This document shows, piece by piece, positions 13,547 through 19,125 of a stretch of DNA of 19,125 nucleotides. This stretch comes from CAZWRK01 sp964635875. Lineage in GTDB: Bacteria; Pseudomonadota; Gammaproteobacteria; Burkholderiales; Aquaspirillaceae. The notes under the pieces were generated by a model. The model ran no database searches, had not been told where the DNA came from, and was given only the letters and a program-made list of their open reading frames with translations. A program made the translations under genes and the position numbers. Position 1 is the stretch's first letter. Each line of letters opens with the position of its first letter. The stretch spans positions 1 through 19,125 of the forward strand of contig CAZWRK010000077.1 of the NCBI GenBank assembly GCA_964635875.1. Direction: 5' to 3'.

Positions 13547-15367
13547 TCACCGAGAGCGCCCGACCTGCTCAATACTCCCCAACATCTCGCTTGCATCAAA
13601 ACCGACCCGCAAAGCCCCCCAGTGCTTACCCTTGACCATCACAGGCATCGCAATTTCAGACAATACTTCGCCGGTATCTCGAATATATGTCTGCAATAAG
13701 AAAGGTTTGGTGTTCTGAGCAGAGCGTAAACCTGTTGGATCATTAAAAATTCGCTTATCCCGGCTACTCACAAGATCTGTCTTCAAATCCCCCGATAGCG
13801 GGCGAGAGTAAAAGCTATTATGCGTTGGAGCATAGCCATTCATATCAACCAACAACGAAAAACGTCCACCCAATGTTTGGCTCACAATACGATCGTAAAT
13901 AGGCTGCAATTCTGCAGCAATTTTTTCATCATAAGAGACGTGATATTTTTGCGGCTGCGTTCCTGCAATCGGCCGATATTGATGGTCAAACAAATTAATA
14001 CCCCGATCAGCAAATTGCTCAAGCAAAGCTGTCAATTGATCGCGATATTGCCTCGCACGCGTAATTGTCCGATCAAATTCACCTTCACCAATCACAAAAC
14101 GGCTCACCATCTCCTGAACCTGTTCAGCTGCCCGAGACAAGCTCCGCGCGACCAACTCTGAGCGCTCTAACTTATCGCTCACAGTTAAACTCAGCTCGTG
14201 AATCTTCGAGACGTTGCTATTCACCTCTTGGTTTGCATGAGCAAACGTTTCCATTGCATTCGCAATTCCAGTCAGCTGCCCAGAGGTTTGCTCAAAATCC
14301 ACCACCATATTTTCAAAATGATTAGACGCTTTATCGACGGCCTCTCGGGCAATTAGCGTATCGTCGGTGATTGCTGTTGTTTCCGTTAAGGTCACGCCAA
14401 CCAAGCCAATCATTCCGTCAATGTTGCGAGAAATTTCCTCTGTTGCGACCTTAACCCGCTCCGCTAATTTTCGAACCTCATCTGCAACGACAGCAAACCC
14501 GCGCCCCTGCTCTCCAGCCCGCGCAGCCTCAATGGCTGCATTTAATGCTAATAAATTCGTTTGATCAGAAATATCTTTAATTAAATCGACAATCTCTTTA
14601 ATACTTTCAGATCGCTTATTTAAGCCCTCGACCGTGTGATTAAAATGTCCAACTTTTGTACTGATTTGATTAATTCGCCCAGCAACATCAACCAATTCTG
14701 AACAAGAAGAGCGTGCAACAACCAAATTTGACTCTGTAGTCTTAGAAATCGACTGAGCTTGCATCGAAACTTGATTGATACCATCCGTACTTTGATCACT
14801 GCTTTGACGGACTAGACGTGCCAAATCATCCTGCTCACGGGCACTGATCAATGATTCATCTACATTTTTAAAAGCACGAGCCGACTCCATGGCCATTTGA
14901 ACCGTCATGAGTCGAACATTACTAATAATCTCTCTTATTTTTGACAAAAATCGGTTAAATGATTCAGAAAGTTCGCGAATTTCGTCATAGGTCATCGTTG
15001 GGATCGAACGAGACAAATCTCCTTCCCCTTGTGAAATATCATTAAAAATACCAATAATTAATTTCAAAGGCCTAACAACCAAATAGCGCAAATACCAAAT
15101 CATAAATACAACAAAAAAGAACGAAACAACAGAAATGATCACTAGAATATCAAATGTATGACTAAGCAATTGATTCAATTCAGCCAACTGCGATGGAGCC
15201 ATATCCAGCATAAAAAGGCGTTCTTTAATTTTCTCGAAAGAAAAATAAACCCACACCATAAAAAAAATCTGAAAAACGTTTAAAAATAAAAAACTACAAA
15301 ATTTCTTCGTCAATGAATTCCAGAACTTCTTTTCAACCGCTGTATATAAATTCAAAAAAACGTCCAT
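13547..15367 (-). CDS. Methyl-accepting chemotaxis protein with an extra cytoplasmic C-terminal domain
   Basis: A 606-residue chemoreceptor. Two membrane helices (about 24-43 and 73-97) enclose only about 29 periplasmic residues. A HAMP domain follows (about 97-150; VVRPLKLIIGIFNDISQGEG), then the signalling coiled coil with the conserved hairpin tip, residues 262-302: LIKDISDQTNLLALNAAIEA, ARAGEQGRGFAVVADEVRKL. After the coiled coil ends (about 428) there is an additional roughly 140-residue globular region (about 457-598) with FDHQYRPI, LLVDMNGYAPTHNSFYSRP, RDKRIFNDPTGLRSAQ and GKHWGALRVGFD, which reads like a Cache/PAS-type sensor fold. There is no CheR-docking pentapeptide at the C-terminus. 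GAGAGGA precedes the ATG by about 7 bases. The gene has its own promoter and probably serves the flagella encoded in the same window. Confidence 0.95.
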   Translation of the reverse strand: MDVFLNLYTAVEKKFWNSLTKKFCSFLFLNVFQIFFMVWVYFSFEKIKERLFMLDMAPSQLAELNQLLSHTFDILVIISVVSFFFVVFMIWYLRYLVVRPLKLIIGIFNDISQGEGDLSRSIPTMTYDEIRELSESFNRFLSKIREIISNVRLMTVQMAMESARAFKNVDESLISAREQDDLARLVRQSSDQSTDGINQVSMQAQSISKTTESNLVVARSSCSELVDVAGRINQISTKVGHFNHTVEGLNKRSESIKEIVDLIKDISDQTNLLALNAAIEAARAGEQGRGFAVVADEVRKLAERVKVATEEISRNIDGMIGLVGVTLTETTAITDDTLIAREAVDKASNHFENMVVDFEQTSGQLTGIANAMETFAHANQEVNSNVSKIHELSLTVSDKLERSELVARSLSRAAEQVQEMVSRFVIGEGEFDRTITRARQYRDQLTALLEQFADRGINLFDHQYRPIAGTQPQKYHVSYDEKIAAELQPIYDRIVSQTLGGRFSLLVDMNGYAPTHNSFYSRPLSGDLKTDLVSSRDKRIFNDPTGLRSAQNTKPFLLQTYIRDTGEVLSEIAMPVMVKGKHWGALRVGFDASEMLGSIEQVGRSR

Positions 15368-15442
15368 AAAACATCCTCTCCACTTGAGACCTTAATGAAT
15401 GGTCAAAACGGAAAATCTCTCCAAAATAGAGGATTTTTTCTC

Positions 15443-15471
15443 ATTGTAGAATTATTTTCATACTAAAATCA
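15443..15471 (-). promoter_or_regulatory. Candidate sigma-70 promoter of the chemoreceptor gene
   Basis: On the minus strand TGATTT (15466-15471) and TACAAT (15443-15448) are 17 bp apart; the -10 is a good match, the -35 poor. I found no sigma-28 (TAAA-N15-GCCGATAA) or sigma-54 motif in the 229-base gap, so this receptor may not follow the flagellar regulon. Confidence 0.4.
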
Positions 15472-15494
15472 GTGCAATTACATTTGCTGCATTG

Positions 15495-15526
15495 CAAAAA
15501 AACAGCCCCCTAAAGAGGAAGCCGTT
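15495..15526 (-). terminator. Intrinsic terminator downstream of trhP
   Basis: On the minus strand AACGGCTTCCT and AGGGGGCTGTT form an 11-bp stem (including G-U pairs) with loop CTTT, and the 3' arm runs on into a T-tract (15495-15502). A shorter T-run on the other side (15525-15529) is also present. It lies about 70 bases after the trhP stop. Confidence 0.65.
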
Positions 15527-15596
15527 TTTCCGCACAAAGCAAAACTATTTATATACCATAAGTCAAAAAAAGCAAAATATAGCTTATTGTCAAAAC

Positions 15597-16943
15597 TCAA
15601 AGAAGCTTTGTGACAATTGCATTTTCAGAGCCTTGACCCAAAGGCACTCGGGCCCAAATCCCGCTGCCCGCAGCCACATCTACGGGTTTCCCTTGACGAT
15701 CCGTCATTTCTTTAATTTCAAAATGCCAATTGCCTGAAGGATGAACCACTTCTAAAGTATCACCCACTGCGAAACGATTTTTTACTTCGATCAAAGCCCA
15801 GCCCTGCTCGTCTACACTCCGGACATCGCCAACATATAGGCTCCGCTTTGCTTGGGAATGGCCATTCATGTAATTTTGATATTCTTGAGTATGATGGCGC
15901 TCAAGGAAGCCATCGGTATAACCACGATTTGCCAAGCCATCTAAATCCGCTAAAAGCGCCGGATTAAATGGGCGCCCTGCAACGGCATCATCAATTGCTT
16001 GCCGATAAACTTGAGCGGTTCGTGCTACATAATAAATGCTCTTCGTACGGCCTTCGATTTTCAGTGAATCTACGCCGATTTTTGCTAAACGCTCAACATG
16101 CTCAACCGCGCGTAAATCTTTCGAATTCATAATATACGTACCATGCTCATCTTCGATGATTGGCATCAATTCACCGGGGCGGTTTCCCTCTTCAATTAAA
16201 TACGTTTTATCGGCAAGAGGATGGCGCTCAGCACCGCCACATGCAGCAAAAGCTTGATTCCCCTCGTCCATTGCCTTATTAAAATCAAACTGAATGACCT
16301 GCACATCGCCATTATCATCACCTTGGGTATCATGAACTTTATAATCCCAGCGACAGGCATTCGTGCATGTGCCTTGATTAGGGTCGCGGTGATTAAAATA
16401 ACCCGACAATAAGCAACGACCAGAGTACGCAATACACAAAGCGCCATGAACAAAAACTTCAAGCTCAATATCCGGGCATTCTTGACGAATTTCAGCAATC
16501 TCGTCTAAAGACAACTCTCGCGACAAAATAATACGTGTGAGCCCAATAGATTTCCAAAATTTTACACCGGCATAATTAACAGTATTTGCTTGCACAGATA
16601 AGTGAATAGGCACTTCAGGCCATTTTTCTCTGACCATCATAATCAAACCAGGATCCGCCATAATCAGCGCATCAGGTTTCATTTCAATCACCGGTTCCAT
16701 ATCTGCTAAGTATGTTTTTACTTTTGCGTTATGCGGTAACAAATTTGAAGCCACAAAAAACAATTTATTACGCGCTTTTGCTTCTTCGATTCCAATTCTT
16801 AATTCATCTAATTTAAATTCATTATTTCGTGCACGCAATGAATAACGGGGCTGACCGGCATAAACCGCATCTGCACCAAAATCAAAGGCAGCACGCATTC
16901 TATCCAATGAACCTGCAGGCAGTAGAAGCTCTGGAGCTTTCAT
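15597..16943 (-). CDS. trhP: TrhP, tRNA 5-hydroxyuridine synthesis protein (U32 family, formerly YegQ)
   Basis: A U32-family protein of 448 residues (E. coli YegQ/TrhP about 453). TrhP is needed for prephenate-dependent hydroxylation of uridine 34 in certain tRNAs, the first step toward cmo5U/mo5U; older annotations call it a collagenase-like peptidase. The diagnostic segment ELEVFVHGALCIAYSGRCLL (160-179) then GYFNHRDPNQGTCTNACRWDY is present. C170, C177, C193 and C235 have the spacing of the four Fe-S cysteines known in the related U32 protein UbiU. The N-terminus MKAPELLLPAGSLDRMRAAF matches, and AGGATG lies about six bases upstream of the ATG. Prephenate derives from chorismate, the product of AroC in this window, but the two genes are not linked transcriptionally. 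A terminator hairpin and a consensus-like promoter lie upstream. Confidence 0.93.
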   Translation of the reverse strand: MKAPELLLPAGSLDRMRAAFDFGADAVYAGQPRYSLRARNNEFKLDELRIGIEEAKARNKLFFVASNLLPHNAKVKTYLADMEPVIEMKPDALIMADPGLIMMVREKWPEVPIHLSVQANTVNYAGVKFWKSIGLTRIILSRELSLDEIAEIRQECPDIELEVFVHGALCIAYSGRCLLSGYFNHRDPNQGTCTNACRWDYKVHDTQGDDNGDVQVIQFDFNKAMDEGNQAFAACGGAERHPLADKTYLIEEGNRPGELMPIIEDEHGTYIMNSKDLRAVEHVERLAKIGVDSLKIEGRTKSIYYVARTAQVYRQAIDDAVAGRPFNPALLADLDGLANRGYTDGFLERHHTQEYQNYMNGHSQAKRSLYVGDVRSVDEQGWALIEVKNRFAVGDTLEVVHPSGNWHFEIKEMTDRQGKPVDVAAGSGIWARVPLGQGSENAIVTKLL

Positions 16944-16980
16944 GATTACATCCTAAAATAACAATTATTCAATTTAACTG

Positions 16981-17019
16981 AAAAAAATATAGGCCCCATC
17001 ACTTTGGAGCCTATATTTT
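16981..17019 (-). terminator. Intrinsic terminator upstream of trhP
   Basis: AAAATATAGGC (16984-16994) pairs with GCCTATATTTT (17009-17019), extended inward by CCA/TGG after one mismatch, with a 6-base loop. On the minus strand it ends in seven T (16981-16987). It can terminate the small membrane-protein gene, or any transcript from the promoter at 17040-17069. It is followed 38 bases later by the trhP start codon. Confidence 0.85.
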
Positions 17020-17039
17020 CTTGTATCAAAACAGGGCAA

Positions 17040-17069
17040 ATTATCCTGCCGCCAGCAGCACCGCGTCAA
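17040..17069 (-). promoter_or_regulatory. Strong sigma-70-like promoter aimed at the terminator before trhP
   Basis: On the minus strand TTGACG (17064-17069) and GATAAT (17040-17045) each match five of six consensus positions, with an 18-bp spacer that is notably GC-rich compared with its surroundings. The predicted start near 17033 would give a leader of about 15 bases, then the terminator hairpin at 16981-17019, then trhP. It could be the trhP promoter with an attenuator, or make a short RNA of about 50 bases. Confidence 0.6.
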
Positions 17070-17125
17070 GCGTGGAACAGGCACATCACTATTTTTAACA
17101 TCCTGTTTTCAAAGACCATTTTTGC

Positions 17126-17347
17126 TTAATGGCTTTTCATCAAAGCCCCTAAAGAGAAAATTTGCCCAAAAAATCCCAATACCATACTCACGACTAATAC
17201 CAACTTTAAAACAGGGTCAGGAGAAAGCGATGGACTGTTCATTACAGCCGATGCCATCGCAAAAATAACGGTAAAACCAAATAACGCCAGCCACGCATAT
17301 CGGCGATGCGAACACAGAAAAACAAAAAATTTTCGTAGAAAAAGCAT
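17126..17347 (-). CDS. Small two-helix membrane protein of unknown function
   Basis: A 73-residue protein that I do not recognise. A basic N-terminus (FLRKF, HRRY) is followed by two hydrophobic helices, about residues 17-36 (YAWLALFGFTVIFAMASAVM) and 46-68 (VLKLVLVVSMVLGFFGQIFS), with a short proline/serine loop between (NSPSLSPDP), ending KSH. The positive-inside rule suggests both termini are cytoplasmic. The ATG at 17345-17347 stands only about 15 bases after the U-tract of the clpB terminator, and the best ribosome site (GAGG) is about 11 bases upstream, so expression may depend on clpB read-through. The alternative is that this is a non-coding open frame; two coherent helices argue for a gene. 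Confidence 0.6.
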   Translation of the reverse strand: MLFLRKFFVFLCSHRRYAWLALFGFTVIFAMASAVMNSPSLSPDPVLKLVLVVSMVLGFFGQIFSLGALMKSH

Positions 17348-17362
17348 AAAATGCCACGCCTC

Positions 17363-17396
17363 AAAAAAAGCCCCATACCATAGATATGGGGCTTTT
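17363..17396 (-). terminator. Intrinsic terminator downstream of clpB
   Basis: AAAAGCCCCATA (17366-17377) and TATGGGGCTTTT (17385-17396) form a perfect 12-bp stem with a 7-base loop. On the minus strand it runs into seven T (17363-17369). It begins 17 bases after the clpB stop codon. Confidence 0.93.
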
Positions 17397-17412
17397 AATC
17401 TAAAATTCGAAC

Positions 17413-19125
17413 TTAGTCGAATACAATTTGGCCATTACGCGCATCAACAATAATCGTAGCCTTTGGCAAATAGCGGCCGGACAAAATTGCCTTCGCCAAA
17501 GGGTTTTCGATTTCACTTTGGATTGCACGCTTCAGCGGACGCGCCCCATAAACTGGATCAAACCCCGCCTCAGATAACAAGGCCAGTGCGTCAGAAGTCA
17601 CTTGTAAATTCAACTCTAGCTTAGCCAAGCGGCCTTCCAAATGTTTCAGCTGGATGCGCGCAATCGACTGAATATGCTTTTCATCCAGACCATGGAAGAC
17701 AACAACTTCATCAATACGGTTCACAAACTCGGGACGGAAATGGGCTTTCACTTCACCCATCACTGCAATTTTGATCAGCGCATAATCGTCAGTTTGCATT
17801 CCCTGAATCATTTGGCTGCCAATATTCGACGTCATCACGACCACAGTATTTCGAAAATCGACTGTTCGGCCTTGACCGTCGGTTAAACGACCATCATCCA
17901 AGACCTGCAATAGAATATTGAAAACATCAGGATGCGCTTTTTCAACTTCATCCAGCAAAATCACAGAGTACGGCTTGCGGCGAACTTGCTCCGTTAAATA
18001 CCCGCCCTCTTCGTAGCCCACATAGCCCGGAGGCGCACCAATCAAACGAGCAACCGAATGCTTCTCCATGTATTCGGACATATCAATGCGAATTAGATGG
18101 TCTTCGCTGTCAAACATAAAATTTGCCAGTGTTTTACATAGCTCCGTTTTCCCGACCCCTGTCGGCCCCAAAAATAGGAATGAACCATAAGGGCGATTCG
18201 GGTCAGATAAACCAGAACGACTACGACGGATCGCATCGGCAACCGCCCGCACTGCCTCGTCTTGGCCAATCACCCGCTGATGCAACACCTCTTCCATGCG
18301 CAACAGTTTTTCGCGCTCACCCGTCAACATTTTCGAAACCGGAATACCAGTCGCGCGACTCACCACCTCGGCAATCTCTTCTGCACCCACTTCGGTACGC
18401 AGAAGACGATTGGCTTTTTTGTCTTGTCCCGCGCCAGCCGCCTCGGCTTCGGCTAAACGCGATTCCAAAGCAGGCAACTTACCGTATTGCAGCTCAGCCA
18501 AAGCCTCCCACTTACCTTGGCGCTTTAGATCCTCCATCTGAACGCGAAGATGCTCAATTTCTTCCTTGATCGACTGGCTGCCTTGTTGAGCCGCTTTCTC
18601 AGCACCCCACACCTCCTCGAGGTCAGCATATTCCCGACTGAGCTTTGCAATTTCATCTTCAATCAACGTTAAACGTTTTTGGCTTGCCTCGTCCGTTTCA
18701 CGCTTCACGGCTTCGCGCTCAATCTTGAGCTGAATCAAACGACGGTCCAGCTTATCCATCACTTCTGGCTTCGAGTCGATCTCCATTTTGATGCGGCTCG
18801 CAGCCTCATCAATCAAGTCAATTGCCTTATCTGGCAAAAACCGATCAGTAATATAACGATGAGAAAGTTCGGCGGCAGCGACAATCGCCGGATCGGTAAT
18901 ATCGACACCGTGATGAATTTCGTAGCGTTCTTGCAGCCCGCGCAAAATCGCAATAGTGTCTTCTACCGAAGGCTCGCTCACCAAAACTTTTTGAAAACGA
19001 CGCTCTAGAGCAGCATCTTTCTCGATATATTTCCGATACTCATCGAGCGTGGTTGCACCTAAACAATGCAACTCACCACGCGCCAATGCGGGCTTGAGCA
19101 TATTGCCCGCATCCATCGCGCCCTC
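17413..19125 (-). CDS. clpB: ClpB disaggregase, C-terminal two-thirds (partial, runs off window end)
   Basis: Hsp100 AAA+ chaperone that, with DnaK, extracts and refolds aggregated proteins. The window holds about 570 residues, starting in EGAMDAGNMLKPALARGELH of the first ATPase domain; the N-domain and first Walker A lie beyond the edge, with about 290 residues missing compared with the E. coli protein. Seen in order: ALERRFQ (first-domain arginine fingers), the coiled-coil M-domain (about 112-235), and second-domain Walker A GPTGVGKTELCK, pore loop GYVGY, Walker B VILLDEVEKAHPDVFN and sensor MTSNIGS. The C-terminus GARPLKRAIQSEIENPLAKA then ILSGRY is standard. The M-domain separates ClpB from ClpA and ClpC. 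The stop is followed by a strong terminator. Heat-shock control cannot be judged because the promoter is outside the window. Confidence 0.98.
   Translation of the reverse strand, partial: EGAMDAGNMLKPALARGELHCLGATTLDEYRKYIEKDAALERRFQKVLVSEPSVEDTIAILRGLQERYEIHHGVDITDPAIVAAAELSHRYITDRFLPDKAIDLIDEAASRIKMEIDSKPEVMDKLDRRLIQLKIEREAVKRETDEASQKRLTLIEDEIAKLSREYADLEEVWGAEKAAQQGSQSIKEEIEHLRVQMEDLKRQGKWEALAELQYGKLPALESRLAEAEAAGAGQDKKANRLLRTEVGAEEIAEVVSRATGIPVSKMLTGEREKLLRMEEVLHQRVIGQDEAVRAVADAIRRSRSGLSDPNRPYGSFLFLGPTGVGKTELCKTLANFMFDSEDHLIRIDMSEYMEKHSVARLIGAPPGYVGYEEGGYLTEQVRRKPYSVILLDEVEKAHPDVFNILLQVLDDGRLTDGQGRTVDFRNTVVVMTSNIGSQMIQGMQTDDYALIKIAVMGEVKAHFRPEFVNRIDEVVVFHGLDEKHIQSIARIQLKHLEGRLAKLELNLQVTSDALALLSEAGFDPVYGARPLKRAIQSEIENPLAKAILSGRYLPKATIIVDARNGQIVFD

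Noticed and set aside
15597..16943. Annotation as a collagenase-like peptidase
   Set aside because: The YegQ-type signature and Fe-S cysteine spacing point to the tRNA-hydroxylation protein TrhP; no protease catalytic site is evident.
18123..18569. 148-codon open frame on the plus strand
   Set aside because: Antisense to clpB, whose conserved domains occupy the opposite strand throughout.
1..19125. tRNA/rRNA genes, CRISPR arrays, insertion sequences, prophage or attachment sites
   Set aside because: Reading both strands I saw no cloverleaf or CCA-ended tRNA candidate, no regularly spaced repeats, no transposase or integrase and no flanking direct repeats. All long inverted repeats are explained as terminators or short palindromes.

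Overview
The window looks like chromosomal DNA from a flagellated Gram-negative betaproteobacterium. The flagellar operon encodes both the P-ring (FlgI) and the L-ring lipoprotein (FlgH), so there is an outer membrane. The housekeeping proteins (ClpB, Dcd, AroC, CysM, TrhP) read as typical proteobacterial versions. A Neisseriales / Chitinibacteraceae-like host is my best guess from overall protein character; no species can be named from the sequence alone.

Region 1 (1-6937, minus strand) is the rod-hook-ring operon flgB-C-D-E-F-G-H-I-J in standard order, with flgJ cut by the window edge. A good sigma-54 (-24/-12) promoter lies just upstream of flgB, with two perfect 17-bp palindromes further upstream. 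A strong terminator-like hairpin sits inside the operon between flgG and flgH. No flgA, flgM or flgN is next to flgB.

Region 2 (7165-10030) holds dcd (+), a strong terminator, then the minus-strand pair cysM and aroC (cysteine and chorismate synthesis).

Region 3 (10070-12090, plus strand) is the most unusual part. It contains an ArsR-family repressor whose two cysteines are placed as in the persulfide/redox sensors BigR and YgaV, an AhpD-like CxxC thiol peroxidase-type protein, and a MetX-like alpha/beta hydrolase. A 24-bp element (TTATTTCGCA-N5-CTAAWTTAG) occurs once before the repressor gene and once before the AhpD-like gene, in identical geometry. The MetX-like gene is preceded by three consecutive hairpins, the last of which pairs with both its Shine-Dalgarno sequence and its start codon. 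With cysM next door, this suggests a sulfur/thiol-stress locus.

Region 4 (12048-15530) has a bidirectional terminator, a small membrane-anchored protein, a YcbL-type metallo-beta-lactamase-fold hydrolase, a cysteine-cluster protein, and a chemoreceptor with almost no periplasmic domain but an extra cytoplasmic C-terminal domain.

Region 5 (15597-19125, minus strand) has trhP (tRNA U34 hydroxylation), a small two-helix membrane protein, and the 3' two-thirds of clpB, separated by intrinsic terminators. A consensus-like promoter fires directly into the terminator upstream of trhP. No gene-free stretch exceeds 300 bases. I saw no tRNA, rRNA, insertion sequence or CRISPR array.
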